The notes: generated from the letters alone by a model not told the origin. A DNA stretch of 64,000 bases from Aquisalinus luteolus (GCF_009712425.2 NZ_VCJR02000002.1:186001-250000); one strand, 5' to 3'. Shown: positions 1 to 9,848, counted from the stretch's first letter. A program made the numbers and translations.

Positions 1-329
1 GCGCCTGTGTCGACCTCGCCAAGGACTGGCGCACAGACCGTTACCTGCGCAAACTCGAAGCGATGATCATCGTCGCGGATAAAGACACGACCTTAACCAT
101 AACCGGCATCGGGGACGTTCTGGAACCGGAACAAATTGACGGTGGCGGCGTCACCGCCATCGGGTCCGGCGGCAATTTCGCCTACTCGGCCGCACTGGCG
201 CTGTACAAGAACACCGATATGAGTGCGGAGCAGATCGTGCGCGAGGCCATGGCAATCGCCGCCAAGGTTTGCATCTACACAAATGACAGCCTCACGCTGG
301 AACAGATTCCCGCGAAGACCGGCGCGTGA
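1..329 (+). CDS. hslV: HslV protease subunit, C-terminal part (truncated by window edge)
   Basis: The reading frame is open from base 3 and encodes the C-terminal half of HslV, the threonine protease of the HslVU (ClpQY) complex in the cytoplasm. The visible residues include the family run [16 protein letters not shown], then the stretch [18 protein letters not shown] and the helix region [14 protein letters not shown]. The N-terminal catalytic Thr lies outside the window. The gene ends in TGA overlapping the GTG of the next gene, and hslU follows some 800 bases on, so the usual hslV-hslU pair is interrupted here by one methyltransferase-like gene. The family assignment is secure. Confidence 0.95.
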   Translation, partial: ACVDLAKDWRTDRYLRKLEAMIIVADKDTTLTITGIGDVLEPEQIDGGGVTAIGSGGNFAYSAALALYKNTDMSAEQIVREAMAIAAKVCIYTNDSLTLEQIPAKTGA

Positions 330-1042
330 GCCGCCTCTTCGAAGAGCTCGACTACCAGCACACCCCGATCGGGATGATCGCCCTGCGGCGGCGGTTCTAT
401 CCGGCGCTCGACCGCGACATTTACGAAATCATCCTGCGCGACGAGCACCTGATGTCGGATGCCTTCACCGCGTCGGAGAGCGCTTTGGCGAGGCTGGGAC
501 TGGAAGCCTGCAAAGGCGACAAACTCGATGTGCTCGTCGGTGGGCTTGGGCTGGGCTATACCGCCAGCGCTGTGCTGGAAGACAGCCGCGTCGCGTCCCT
601 CACCATCTCTGAGTATCTGGCGCCAGTGATCGACTGGCATTGCCAAGGCCTTGTGCCGCTGGACCCACCGCTGGCTGGAGACGAGCGCGTGACCTTCGCC
701 GAGCAGGATTTCTTTGCCCGCGCCGCCAGCGAGGGCGGCTTCGATGACGCGCAACCCGGACGGCAGTTCGATGCGATTCTCGTCGATATCGACCATTCGC
801 CGGAGGCGCTGCTCAATGACGGCAACGCCGGGTTCTATACGCCCGATGGCTTGGCCGCCCTCGCCCGGCACCTTAAACCCGGCGGTGTTTTCGGGCTGTG
901 GTCTGACGACAGGCCGGATGAACGCTTCACTTCCAGGCTACAATCGGTCTTCGCTTCAGCCAGTGCCGAACCGGTCACCTTCCACAATCCGCTGCAGGAC
1001 AAGCCCTTCACCCAGACCGTCTATCTCGCCCGCAAGGCGTGA
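326..1042 (+). CDS. Spermidine-synthase-like / class I SAM-dependent methyltransferase
   Basis: The protein of 238 residues has a Rossmann-type motif [13 protein letters not shown] near residues 71-83, an acidic strand end (ISEY) after it and a DAILVDIDH strand near 150. This is the layout of spermidine-synthase-like aminopropyl/methyl transferases. The GTG start overlaps the hslV stop (GTGA), which indicates translational coupling. I cannot assign a substrate, and a true polyamine role is not proven because the usual catalytic Asp environment is not clear. It is more safely called a spermidine synthase-like SAM-fold protein. It sits between hslV and hslU. Confidence 0.7.
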   Translation: MSRLFEELDYQHTPIGMIALRRRFYPALDRDIYEIILRDEHLMSDAFTASESALARLGLEACKGDKLDVLVGGLGLGYTASAVLEDSRVASLTISEYLAPVIDWHCQGLVPLDPPLAGDERVTFAEQDFFARAASEGGFDDAQPGRQFDAILVDIDHSPEALLNDGNAGFYTPDGLAALARHLKPGGVFGLWSDDRPDERFTSRLQSVFASASAEPVTFHNPLQDKPFTQTVYLARKA

Positions 1043-1138
1043 TTTCTCCACACCTTCACACACTGTAACACCACGCATGTTGCGGTGCGCCGGGCCTCGG
1101 CCTAAGTACCGGTGACCAAAACAGTATCAGGACGCTTC

Positions 1139-2449
1139 ATGACCACCTTTTCGCCGCGCGAAATCGTTTCCGAACTCGACCGCTTCATCATCGGCCAGCA
1201 GAAGGCCAAGCGCGCCGTCGCCGTTGCCCTGCGCAATCGCTGGCGCCGCCGCCAGCTGGATGGCCTGCTGCGCGAGGAAGTGACGCCGAAAAACATCCTG
1301 ATGATCGGGCCGACCGGCGTCGGCAAGACCGAGATTTCCCGCCGCCTGGCCAAGCTGGCCGGTGCGCCCTTCCTGAAGGTCGAGGCGACGAAGTTCACTG
1401 AAGTTGGCTATGTCGGCCGCGATGTCGATTCCATCATCCGCGACCTGGTCGAGGTCGCCGTCGGCCTCGTGCGCGACAAGAAGCGCGACGAGGTCAAGGC
1501 CAAGGCCCATCAGATGGCCGAGGACCGCGTGCTGGAAGCTCTCGTCGGCGAAAACGCCAGCGAAGGCACGCGCCAGTCCTTCCGCAAGAAGCTGCGCGAG
1601 GGCGAGCTCGATGACCGCGAGATCGAGATCGCGCTGACCGATACCGGCCGTGGCGGCATGCCGACCATGGATATCCCGGGCATGCCGGGCGCCCAGATGG
1701 GCATGATCAACCTGTCTGACATGATGGGCAAGGCCTTCGGCGCACCGAAAAAAACCCGCCGCCTGAAGGTACAAGAAGCCTATGAGCCGCTGGTTGCCGA
1801 GGAATCCGACAAGCTGCTGGACGAGGAGAGCCTATCCGCCGAGGCTGTCGAACTGGTCGAGAATGACGGCATCGTCTTCCTCGACGAGATCGACAAGGTC
1901 ACCCGCTCCTCCGAAAAAGCTGGCGCAGATGTCTCCCGCGAAGGGGTGCAGCGCGATTTGCTGCCGCTGATCGAGGGCTCGACCGTCACCACCAAATACG
2001 GGCCGGTGAAGACCGACCACATCCTGTTCATCGCGTCCGGCGCGTTTCACATTGCCAAGCCGTCCGACCTCTTGCCGGAATTGCAGGGCCGCCTGCCGAT
2101 CCGGGTCGAGCTCGATGCCCTGACCAAGGAAGATTTCCGCCAGATCCTGACCGACACTGAAGCCAGCCTTATAAAGCAATATCAGGCACTTATGGCGACA
2201 GAGGGCCTGACGCTGGAATTCACCGAGGATGGCATAGACGCCCTCGCCGACAAGGCGGCGCTGGTCAATGCCAGCGTGGAAAATATCGGCGCGCGCCGGC
2301 TCGCCACCATCATGGAAAAGGTGCTGGAGGAGATTTCCTTTACCGCCACAGACCGCGGCGGCCAGAGCGTGACCATCGATGCAGCCTTCGTCGAGGACAA
2401 TCTCGGCGACCTCGCCGCCAATGCCGACCTGTCGAAATTCATCCTGTAA
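1139..2449 (+). CDS. hslU: HslU ATPase subunit of the HslVU protease
   Basis: This is the AAA+ unfoldase that feeds substrates to HslV. The Walker A motif GPTGVGKTE lies near residues 60-68, the Walker B FLDEIDK near 245, and the protein ends with the typical tail DLSKFIL that docks into HslV. The 436-residue length fits the family. I chose ATG 1139 ([10 protein letters not shown]) over an upstream GTG at 1112 because HslU proteins begin this way and an AGGA precedes it. The intervening I-domain (residues about 110-230) is present. About 96 bases without a recognised element separate it from the methyltransferase-like gene. Confidence 0.97.
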   Translation: MTTFSPREIVSELDRFIIGQQKAKRAVAVALRNRWRRRQLDGLLREEVTPKNILMIGPTGVGKTEISRRLAKLAGAPFLKVEATKFTEVGYVGRDVDSIIRDLVEVAVGLVRDKKRDEVKAKAHQMAEDRVLEALVGENASEGTRQSFRKKLREGELDDREIEIALTDTGRGGMPTMDIPGMPGAQMGMINLSDMMGKAFGAPKKTRRLKVQEAYEPLVAEESDKLLDEESLSAEAVELVENDGIVFLDEIDKVTRSSEKAGADVSREGVQRDLLPLIEGSTVTTKYGPVKTDHILFIASGAFHIAKPSDLLPELQGRLPIRVELDALTKEDFRQILTDTEASLIKQYQALMATEGLTLEFTEDGIDALADKAALVNASVENIGARRLATIMEKVLEEISFTATDRGGQSVTIDAAFVEDNLGDLAANADLSKFIL

Positions 2450-2561
2450 CCGGTAAAGCTCACCCCGGGCCTCAGGCGACATAGGCACCCCGGAGGCGTC
2501 GTGGGGGGTAGCGCAACGGTTAATAAATGGATAAAATCCCTTGGAAAGTGGGGATTTGCGC

Positions 2562-3938
2562 ATGGCTGACGGCAGCTCTATCAAGACTCAGTCGCTCGGA
2601 ACTGGCGGGTTTATTGCCTATCAGGATGAAGAGCATGGCCTCGGCTTCCAGATCGCATCGGAGCTGGCAAACGGCACACGCGGCGCTGGCGGACCGGCCG
2701 GCGACCATGGCAAGCAGTCGGCCTTTTCCTATCGCCTGACGAGCCCGCGCCGCACAACCGCAGACACGCTCGCCTCGCTCATCTCCAATGATGCCGAGCT
2801 GGCCGTCGTGCCGCTTCAGAACGACCGCGCCGGCTATGACAAGAAAACCCTCGCTACACTGATCGATTTCCAGGACTATGAAGTCGTGGCCGAGAAGTCT
2901 GCGAGCGACCAGTATGTTCTGGCCGTGCCGAGTGCCATGGTGGAGGAACAGGCAGAGAGCGCCTTCCCGTCTTCCTATCGCGCCGGGTCCGTTGGCACTC
3001 TCGCCAATGGCCGCGCAGCGCAGACCGCGATCCGCCGCCGCATCGGCACCATCTATGCCTCGCCTGACGCGCTCGACCGTTGCGGCGCCGCCGTTGACGG
3101 CTTCCGGGCACAGGGCATAGAGATCTCCCGCCTGCCGGAACATTCCAATCCGTACAGGGATGTTCTGAACGAGGCCTATTTGCTTCTGGATCCGGAGCGC
3201 ACCATCCAGACCAGCTTCTCAGAGGCCCATAACAGCCTGAAGCGCACCAGCGAGATCAAGGGCAAGAACTATGGCAAGCCGCTCGTTGGGGTGTTACTGC
3301 CGCTTGATGTCGTGCTGCTGGGCGACCGCAATTACCATGCTGACGCCAAGGATGCGACCCTCAGCGCCGACTATGTCGTCGTCGACCAGGGCCTTGTCGG
3401 CGGGCGCGGGATCGAAACACACTTCCTCGTCGTCAAGCGCAAGCAGCCAAAGACCGGCAAGCCGGGCAAAGGTGCCAAAGGGGAAAGCGCGGCAGACAAG
3501 ATCGCCGGTGATGGCGGTATCGTTGCAGGCCTGATGGCAAAGATCGGCTTCAACACCTCCCGTCATGTCCGTGTACTGCTGAAAGTCGACACGCGCGGAC
3601 AGGGTGTCGCCGATACGGCGGAACTGACGGACGTGATGAACCGCGGCGGATTGCGCCATACGCCGATCGTGCTGAACGACCGGCCGGACACCCTGCCGAC
3701 GGTGTTCGAGATCGCCGTTCATTCCGACGCCGACCGAAAGAATCTGCACAAGGTCCTGACAAAGGCGTCCAATGCGGACAAGGGCTGGCAGGCAAAAGTG
3801 CTTGGTTGCTACGCCTCGGACCGCGTCATGCCGGATGCGCCTGTTGCAGCAAAGACGATGCCTGCGGCGGTGTGGGTCTTCCTCGCTGGCGGGTTTGCCC
3901 TTGCGGGGGCGATTGCCACCTATATGCTGATGAGCTGA
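2562..3938 (+). CDS. Prephenate-dehydratase/ACT-like protein with C-terminal membrane anchor
   Basis: The order of motifs is that of bacterial PheA dehydratases. FIAYQDEEHG comes near the N-terminus, then TTADTLASLI and AELAVVPLQNDRAGY (compare ADYAVVPIENS.AG), then YASPDALDRC. A T-x-F element, ETHFLVV, places Thr286 where the catalytic TRF motif is expected. An ACT-like domain runs from about 335 and closes with KVLGCY at 412-417 (KVLGSYP in PheA). After it comes a single hydrophobic helix (about 434-458) at the extreme C-terminus, which is not seen in PheA. Spacers and several active-site positions differ, so enzymatic activity is uncertain. ATG 2562 follows GTGGGG; a TTG at 2541 is an alternative start. 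Confidence 0.55.
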   Translation: MADGSSIKTQSLGTGGFIAYQDEEHGLGFQIASELANGTRGAGGPAGDHGKQSAFSYRLTSPRRTTADTLASLISNDAELAVVPLQNDRAGYDKKTLATLIDFQDYEVVAEKSASDQYVLAVPSAMVEEQAESAFPSSYRAGSVGTLANGRAAQTAIRRRIGTIYASPDALDRCGAAVDGFRAQGIEISRLPEHSNPYRDVLNEAYLLLDPERTIQTSFSEAHNSLKRTSEIKGKNYGKPLVGVLLPLDVVLLGDRNYHADAKDATLSADYVVVDQGLVGGRGIETHFLVVKRKQPKTGKPGKGAKGESAADKIAGDGGIVAGLMAKIGFNTSRHVRVLLKVDTRGQGVADTAELTDVMNRGGLRHTPIVLNDRPDTLPTVFEIAVHSDADRKNLHKVLTKASNADKGWQAKVLGCYASDRVMPDAPVAAKTMPAAVWVFLAGGFALAGAIATYMLMS

Positions 3939-3949
3939 CCTGCAGGTCG

Positions 3950-4543
3950 TCAGCCCCGGCGCTGCTTTTTCAGGAAAACATAAAACGCGCCGGAGCCGCC
4001 ATGGCGCTGGTGCGACTGACTTATCGAGGCGATATGCTCCCTGAACGGACCATCGGCCCAGTCGAGGAAGCGACGCCGCAAAATGCCGCGCGAAACCTGA
4101 TAGCCCGGCATCGTATCCGCATCGGGCGCGCCCTTGCCGGTAATCACCAAGACCGTTGCATGACCGATGGCGCGGGCCTGTTGCAGGAAACGCGACAGCG
4201 CCACGAAAGCCTGTTCCTGGCTTAATCCGTGCAGGTCCAGTGTTGCATCGATGGGCCGCCGCCCGCGCGAGACGTGGCGTGTCTGGCGCGGATCGCCTGC
4301 CTCGTCCACGGGCTGCCTGACAGCCAGACGCTGTGTCTGCCCGGAAGGTTTGTTGGTGACGATACGGCGCTGGATGGTCGAGCGGGGGCTGGCATCTTTC
4401 TGGCTCGCGGTTTCTTTCACCACAGGCGCATCAGCCTGCTCGTCCACATCAGGCATGCGCACAGGCGGCATCGGGCGGACGGATGTCGTCAGCCGCTGCC
4501 ACAGCCTGCTCTCATCAGGCGTCAGCTTGCGCTTGCGTGCCAT
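3950..4543 (-). CDS. Smr-domain protein
   Basis: The C-terminal half carries an Smr (small MutS-related) domain. The LDLHGLSQEQA motif is near residues 102-112 and the VLVITGKG strand near 130, followed by the GGSGAFYVFLKK ending. Smr domains bind and often nick nucleic acids; the role here is unknown. The first 90 residues are basic, Pro/Gln-rich and probably disordered. The start overlaps the end of mltA by 29 bases, and mltA-smr is a common alphaproteobacterial pair downstream of the Tim44-like gene. Confidence 0.88.
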   Translation of the reverse strand: MARKRKLTPDESRLWQRLTTSVRPMPPVRMPDVDEQADAPVVKETASQKDASPRSTIQRRIVTNKPSGQTQRLAVRQPVDEAGDPRQTRHVSRGRRPIDATLDLHGLSQEQAFVALSRFLQQARAIGHATVLVITGKGAPDADTMPGYQVSRGILRRRFLDWADGPFREHIASISQSHQRHGGSGAFYVFLKKQRRG

Positions 4544-5837
4544 CCCCTTCCAGCCTTTCGATAATGCTCAAGGGCAACAGCGTATACATTCGGCCAGTCC
4601 GGCGCATCAACCCTGCCTGTCCACCCGCCTCGCTGCCGCTGCCGATGAAGACATCGCCGCGCACCGGCCCGCGGATCGCCCCGCCCGTATCCTGCGCGAT
4701 GAACAGGCGCTGCATCGGATAGGGATGGTTATCATCCGTATCGAGATCGACCCAGACCGGCGCACCGAGCGTATGATAACGCCGGTCCACCGCCAGCGAG
4801 CGCATCGCCGTCAGCTGGATGCCCTGCGCCCCGAAGGGGCCGAGCGCCGGGTCTTTCTCCTCCGTCACCAGACGGAAAAAGATGTAGGACTCATTGACTT
4901 CCCGCACCTGCGCCGCCGCCTCTGCCGGTGCCGATTCCAGCCATTCATAGATCGACTGCATGGAAACCTGTTCCAGCGTCATCGCGCCGATGCGAACCAG
5001 CTCCCGACCGATTGCGGTATACGGATGACCATTGGGCGCAGCATAGCCGACATGAACATCGCGCCCGTCGATGGACAGGCGACCGGAACCCTGAATCTGC
5101 AGGAACAACAGGTCGTTCGGGTTCATCCAGGCCAGCACTTCCGTCTGTGGCCTGTCGCGCATGATCTGGGCATGGGTGTCGTAGGGCACGAGCTGGCCGT
5201 TTTCCACGCGGCCCGCCAGGCGCGTGCCTGCCAGCTCTGATCGAAAGGTGCCGAGCTCTATCGTCACGAGATCGCTCGGGCGTGTCAGCACCGGCGCAGA
5301 GAATTCGTCCGTGCGCGTTGCCGATGCCGGATAGATCGGCTCGAAATAGCCGGTGAACAGGCCGTCCTGGGTCATCATCGGGGCGGTGTCGGCCTCGACG
5401 ACAGGCTGCGAAAATTGTACGGGGGCGAAATTTGCCTCGAAGAACGCCCGCGCCTCATCAAGCGTCACGTTACCGCTCTGGACCAGTGCCAGCGCGGCCT
5501 CGCATGGCCCCTGCCAGTCTGCGCTTGTGCCGCCAAAGCTGACCGGCTGGTCCTCTGCCAGATACTCGACCGGATTTGCCGCAGCCTCAGCCGGGCGCGC
5601 CTGCAGCGCTATGCAGGAGCGCAGGAAGGGTTCCAGCGCCTCGCGGTGATTGTCGACGGCCCAACCCGGAAGGGCATCAAAAGTGACGACCTCATAGCCG
5701 AGCGGCGGCAGCTCGACAGACCGCGTCACCGGCTCGTCTTCCTCACCCCCGAAGGGAAGCTTGATCAGCAAAAGGACGATAAAGGCGACGATGGCGAGCG
5801 CGGCGATCGCCTGCCATATGCGTGTCTGAAGATGCAT
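4515..5837 (-). CDS. mltA: Membrane-bound lytic murein transglycosylase A
   Basis: MltA cleaves peptidoglycan glycan strands to 1,6-anhydro products in the periplasm. The protein has an N-terminal membrane segment (about residues 8-27) without a lipobox, the MltA core (DGLFTGYFEP.YPAS), and the C-terminal 3D domain with FIAQDTGGAIRGPVRGDVF, including the catalytic Asp. Its 440 residues fit the alphaproteobacterial form. Smr follows with an overlap, and the Tim44-like gene lies just upstream on the same strand, so the three probably form one operon. Confidence 0.93.
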   Translation of the reverse strand: MHLQTRIWQAIAALAIVAFIVLLLIKLPFGGEEDEPVTRSVELPPLGYEVVTFDALPGWAVDNHREALEPFLRSCIALQARPAEAAANPVEYLAEDQPVSFGGTSADWQGPCEAALALVQSGNVTLDEARAFFEANFAPVQFSQPVVEADTAPMMTQDGLFTGYFEPIYPASATRTDEFSAPVLTRPSDLVTIELGTFRSELAGTRLAGRVENGQLVPYDTHAQIMRDRPQTEVLAWMNPNDLLFLQIQGSGRLSIDGRDVHVGYAAPNGHPYTAIGRELVRIGAMTLEQVSMQSIYEWLESAPAEAAAQVREVNESYIFFRLVTEEKDPALGPFGAQGIQLTAMRSLAVDRRYHTLGAPVWVDLDTDDNHPYPMQRLFIAQDTGGAIRGPVRGDVFIGSGSEAGGQAGLMRRTGRMYTLLPLSIIERLEGDGTQAQADA

Positions 5838-5915
5838 CCTGTTCCTCGTCCAGAAGGGTCCCGGATAGACTATGAGGCGTCAGTTGCCCCGGGCCCAGAA
5901 TCTCAAATGGTCGGC

Positions 5916-6557
5916 TCAGGATGCGTCCGGTGCGGAGCCGCCTGTTTCGACAAGTATCCAGTTCGGATCGCGGCTCTTTAACGGCCGGGCAAAGGTCCAC
6001 CTGTCGCGCACAAGGTCGATCCGGTTCGGGTCGCCCTCGATGATCTCGCCATTCTGGTCACGCAGGACACGCACCTGGTCGGAGCGGAAATCGACGGTGA
6101 TCCGCAACATGCCGTTCTCGACATTGTATCCGGCAAAACTCGCATTCTCGATGCCGACGAAATTCAGTTCGGATGTCTGGCCGGCATCGCGGCGCGATTT
6201 AACCGCCGCCTCGAAGGCACGATAGACACCCGGATCGAGATAGGGCTTGACCTCAGCCAGCCTGTCTCCGGCGAATGCCTCGACGATCATCTCATAGGCC
6301 GACTTTGCCCCGTACAGAAACTCACCGGCGCGGAAATCCGGCCAGGCATCGCGGATAGGCTCGGCCCAGCCAGGCTCGTTCTCCGTGCGGCTCACCGGCT
6401 CTTCCGGCATGGTAGCCTGCACATCCTCTGCCTGCTTGGCAAAGGGCGGCTCTTCCTGCTCGTCCGGCTCGTGTCCGCCACGGGTGCCGAGAACCGTATA
6501 GAGACGGTAACAGATGAAGCCCGCGAGGGCGGCGAAGATGATAGTCGTCAGGTCCAT
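5916..6557 (-). CDS. Tim44/TimA-domain membrane protein
   Basis: An N-terminal transmembrane helix (LTTIIFAALAGFICYRLYTVLG) is followed by an acidic linker and a Tim44-like domain. The domain carries the FLYGAKSAYEMIVEAFAGD helix and the RSDQVRVLRD / WTFARPLKSRDPNWILVETG ending typical of bacterial Tim44-domain proteins. These are relatives of the mitochondrial import-motor anchor; the bacterial role is not settled. I chose ATG 6557 because MDLTT is the usual start and AGAAAG precedes it. The gene is divergent from fxsA, which is the standard alphaproteobacterial arrangement. Confidence 0.9.
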   Translation of the reverse strand: MDLTTIIFAALAGFICYRLYTVLGTRGGHEPDEQEEPPFAKQAEDVQATMPEEPVSRTENEPGWAEPIRDAWPDFRAGEFLYGAKSAYEMIVEAFAGDRLAEVKPYLDPGVYRAFEAAVKSRRDAGQTSELNFVGIENASFAGYNVENGMLRITVDFRSDQVRVLRDQNGEIIEGDPNRIDLVRDRWTFARPLKSRDPNWILVETGGSAPDAS

Positions 6558-6724
6558 AATGCTTTCTGCGGTTATTGGGCGCGGCGAGGCAAGAGGTTTC
6601 AAATATGCCTCACAAACCTATATATGTCCCACAGGTAAAAACCTAGGGCACGCGGCGCAACCGCTTTTCGATATCGTGTCCGACAGCAACGCACGACATG
6701 CCTTGGAAGGACAGACCCAATACC

Positions 6725-7123
6725 ATGATCCTGTACCTCTTTCTCCTGTTGATCGCACTGCCCTTCATCGAGATCTACGTGCTGATCAAGGCGGGCACGG
6801 TTTTCGGCGCTGGCTGGGTGATCCTCGCGACCATCGCCACCGCCGTCATCGGCGGCGCCATCCTGCGCTGGCAGGGCCTGCAGGCACTGAACCGGCTGCG
6901 CAGCGACATGCAGAGCAAACAGGCACCGGTCGAGGCTGTCGTCGACGGCGTCTTCCTGCTGATCGCCGTTCCATTTCTCGTCACGCCGGGCTTTGTCACC
7001 GACGCCTTCGGTTTCCTGTTGCTGGTGCCGTTCGTACGCCACGCCATTGCCCGGGCCTTCCTGAATAAGATCAAGGGATCGATCGAGCGCGGCGAAACCC
7101 GCATCATGTTCCGCAAGTTCTAG
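6725..7123 (+). CDS. fxsA: FxsA family membrane protein
   Basis: This small protein of about 132 residues has an N-terminal hydrophobic segment (ILYLFLLLIALPFIEIYVLIKAG), a second at about 20-45 and another around 75-100. It carries the FxsA signature LPFIEIYVLIKAG and TPGFVTDAFGFLLLVPFVR. FxsA overproduction relieves phage T7 exclusion by F in E. coli; its normal role is unknown. ATG 6725 is preferred. A longer start at 6698 exists but does not match family N-termini. It is divergent from the Tim44-like gene. Confidence 0.9.
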   Translation: MILYLFLLLIALPFIEIYVLIKAGTVFGAGWVILATIATAVIGGAILRWQGLQALNRLRSDMQSKQAPVEAVVDGVFLLIAVPFLVTPGFVTDAFGFLLLVPFVRHAIARAFLNKIKGSIERGETRIMFRKF

Positions 7124-7234
7124 GTTCCGGATCCTGGGCCAGCCATAAAGCCCCTTGCGGGCCTTCCCTCCCCGCCATAAGGTTGCGAGCGATAACAAGA
7201 CAGGTCACCAAGACCGTTCCGGGAAGGAAATGAC

Positions 7235-9187
7235 ATGCTGAAATCAAGGTTTTTGGCCGGCGCATTCGGCGCGGCGTCCGTAACCGTTCCGGTTCTTTCC
7301 GCAGAGGCCGCGCCGCAGCTCGCGCAAGTCTTTACCGATCGCATGGTTATCCAGCGCGACAAGGCCGTACCCGTCTGGGGCATAGCTGAGCCGGGCGAAA
7401 GGCTTACCGTTTCCTTCAATGGCCGCACCTATCGCACCACCGCCGACCGCGATGGCCGCTGGCAGGTCAGCCTGCGCCCGACCGATGGCGGCGGGCCCTA
7501 CACCCTGTCCGTCAGCAATCGCGACGGGGCGGATATCAGCATCGATGACGTCATGGCTGGCGATGTCTTCCTGTGCTCCGGCCAGTCCAACATGGAATAT
7601 CCGGTCGAACGCGCCCTCAACCCTGATCGCATCCTGGGGCAGTCAGAAGACAGCACCCTGCGTCTGTTGAAAGTGCCCAAGGCCTCGACCCCTGCGCCGG
7701 TCTACACCTTTGGCAGCGAAACGTCGTGGCAAACGGCTGATGCGGGGTCGGTCGCCGGTTTTTCCGCCGTCTGCTATTTCTTCGCAAAGGATCTGCAGGC
7801 CGATGTCGATGTGCCCATCGGGCTGATCGATGCCTCCTGGGGCGGATCGCAGATCGAGGCGTGGATGAGTGCCGCAGCGCTGGCACAAACCGGTCTCGAC
7901 GATGACAAGCTCGACATGCTCGCCGCCTATGCCGAGGACCCCGTAGCGGGAGCGGCAAAATTCGGTGCTGTCTGGGAAGACTGGTGGGCGAGCGCCATGC
8001 CGTCCGACCCGGCTCCATGGGCCTACAAAGGGGCTGACTATGAGCGCTGGAAGCCGGTCCCGATCCCGCATACCAGCTGGACCGTGTGGGAGAACGAGAC
8101 GACCGGCAATCACAATGGTATCGTCTTTTACGCCACCACCGTTTCCCTGACCGCAGAAGAAGCGGCCGCCGCCAACGCGCTCTCACTCGCCCGGATTGAC
8201 GAAGTCGACGTCACCTGGATCAACGGGCAGTTCCTCAATTCCACCTTCGGGTGGGGCACGCCGCGAACCTATGACCTGCCGGACGGAATGCTGAAAGAAG
8301 GCGAGAATACCATCGTCGTCAGCGTCTATAGCGGATGGGACCAGGGCGGCATGACCGGCCCGACCGAGGATATTGCCCTCATGCTCGCCGGCGGGGACGC
8401 CATCCCGCTCGGCGACAGCTGGACCTATAATGTCATCCCGACATCTGTAGGCGCACCGCCGAGCCCGCCATGGACCTCCGTTACCGGCCTCACCGGCATG
8501 TATAATGCCATGATCGCGCCGCTCGGCGAGATGCCCCTGAAGGCGGCGCTGTGGTACCAGGGCGAGTCCGATGCTGGCCAGCCGCAAACCTATGATGACT
8601 ATCTGGCTGCCATGATCGAAGATTGGCGGGGCCGTTTCGGTAGCGAAATGCCGTTTGGCGTCGTGCAGCTTGCCAATTTTGGCACTCTAAGGTCCGGGCC
8701 GGTCGATTCTGGCTGGGCCGGACTACGGGAGGCCCAGCGCGCCGTTGCGGCTGCTGACCCGAGTACCGGCCTGATCGTCAGCGTCGATGCCGGCAATGCC
8801 CGCGATATCCACCCGGCGGACAAGCTTGTGCTCGGCCAGCGCGCGGCCCGGCTGATGCGCGACCTTGCCTATGGCCAGGATGTCGCCACGGGACCCATCG
8901 CCACGAGCGCGACTGCACGAGACGGGAAGATCATCGTCAGCTTCGACGAAGTGAACGGCGCGCTTTCCGTCATTGGCGGTACCAGCCCCAACGCCCTTGA
9001 ACTCTGCCCTGCCGATGAGCCGTGCCGTTATGTGACTGCATCGACCAATGGCAGTGACCTCGAAATCGATACCGATGTGATCGATGGCGAGGTCCGTTAC
9101 TGCTGGGCGGATGCACCGATCTGCACCCTTTACGATGATTTCGGCCTGCCGGCTGCGCCGTTCGGGCTGATGGTCCAGCGGGAATGA
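7235..9187 (+). CDS. Secreted sialate O-acetylesterase-like SGNH hydrolase
   Basis: The 650-residue protein has a signal peptide ending near SAEAAPQ. The block-I motif GDVFLCSGQSNM (about residues 109-120) contains the nucleophile Ser, and LWYQGESDA is the block-III equivalent. DIHPADK near the C-terminus supplies the Asp/His pair. These are the marks of the sialate O-acetylesterase family (DUF303), which deacetylates sugars in the periplasm or outside the cell. The middle region holds a beta-sandwich insert. GGAAGG precedes the ATG. It lies between fxsA and secB and probably represents a local insertion. Confidence 0.88.
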   Translation: MLKSRFLAGAFGAASVTVPVLSAEAAPQLAQVFTDRMVIQRDKAVPVWGIAEPGERLTVSFNGRTYRTTADRDGRWQVSLRPTDGGGPYTLSVSNRDGADISIDDVMAGDVFLCSGQSNMEYPVERALNPDRILGQSEDSTLRLLKVPKASTPAPVYTFGSETSWQTADAGSVAGFSAVCYFFAKDLQADVDVPIGLIDASWGGSQIEAWMSAAALAQTGLDDDKLDMLAAYAEDPVAGAAKFGAVWEDWWASAMPSDPAPWAYKGADYERWKPVPIPHTSWTVWENETTGNHNGIVFYATTVSLTAEEAAAANALSLARIDEVDVTWINGQFLNSTFGWGTPRTYDLPDGMLKEGENTIVVSVYSGWDQGGMTGPTEDIALMLAGGDAIPLGDSWTYNVIPTSVGAPPSPPWTSVTGLTGMYNAMIAPLGEMPLKAALWYQGESDAGQPQTYDDYLAAMIEDWRGRFGSEMPFGVVQLANFGTLRSGPVDSGWAGLREAQRAVAAADPSTGLIVSVDAGNARDIHPADKLVLGQRAARLMRDLAYGQDVATGPIATSATARDGKIIVSFDEVNGALSVIGGTSPNALELCPADEPCRYVTASTNGSDLEIDTDVIDGEVRYCWADAPICTLYDDFGLPAAPFGLMVQRE

Positions 9188-9287
9188 GACGCGGCTGACA
9201 CTCAATTCCCCCGCGCTTGCCGGATTCAGGCAGGCGTGGTAGCAGCCCATTCTTTCAGAATCAGAATTTCCCCATAAGGATCATATC

Positions 9288-9848
9288 ATGTCCGAAACGA
9301 ACAACATTGGCCTCGGTGATGGCCAGACTGGTGACCAGCCCAAAGGCGCCGTGATGCGCGTGGCAAGCCAGTACGTAAAAGACCTCTCCTTCGAGAACCC
9401 TAACGCCCCGATCTCCATGCAGCAGGCGCAGGAAAAGCCGGAAATCCAGCTGGAGGTAAATCTCGGTGCCCGCCCGATGGGCGACGACTTTCCCATGGGC
9501 AAGGACTTCTTTGAAGTCGAAATGTCGATCAGTGCCCGCGCCACCAACCGTGACACGAAAGACCTGCTCTATGTCGTAGAGACCAATTATGCAGGGCTGT
9601 TTCTGATCCAGAACGTTGCCGAACACCAGATGGGCGCTGCCCTTCTGGTAGAGGGTCCAAGACTTCTGTTCCCCTTTGCCCGCCAGGTAATCGCCGAAGC
9701 CGTGCGCGGAGGTGGCTTCACCCCGCTGATGCTGGAGCCGCTCGACTTTGCCGGCATGTATCGTGCCCAGCTGGAGCAACGCGCCTCGCAACTGAAGGCC
9801 GCGGGACAGAATTCGGACGGTAGCGAGCCACCGGCTGGCCAGGCCTAG
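9288..9848 (+). CDS. secB: Protein-export chaperone SecB
   Basis: SecB holds preproteins unfolded and passes them to SecA. The recognisable stretches are QYVKDLSFENPNAP (residues 29-42), the beta strands KPEIQLEVNL and FFEVEMSISA, the LLFPFARQVIAEAVRGGGFTPL element, and LEPLDFAGMY. The 186 residues exceed the E. coli form because of N- and C-terminal extensions, which are usual in alphaproteobacteria. It stands alone, converging with dnaQ on the other strand. Confidence 0.96.
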   Translation: MSETNNIGLGDGQTGDQPKGAVMRVASQYVKDLSFENPNAPISMQQAQEKPEIQLEVNLGARPMGDDFPMGKDFFEVEMSISARATNRDTKDLLYVVETNYAGLFLIQNVAEHQMGAALLVEGPRLLFPFARQVIAEAVRGGGFTPLMLEPLDFAGMYRAQLEQRASQLKAAGQNSDGSEPPAGQA

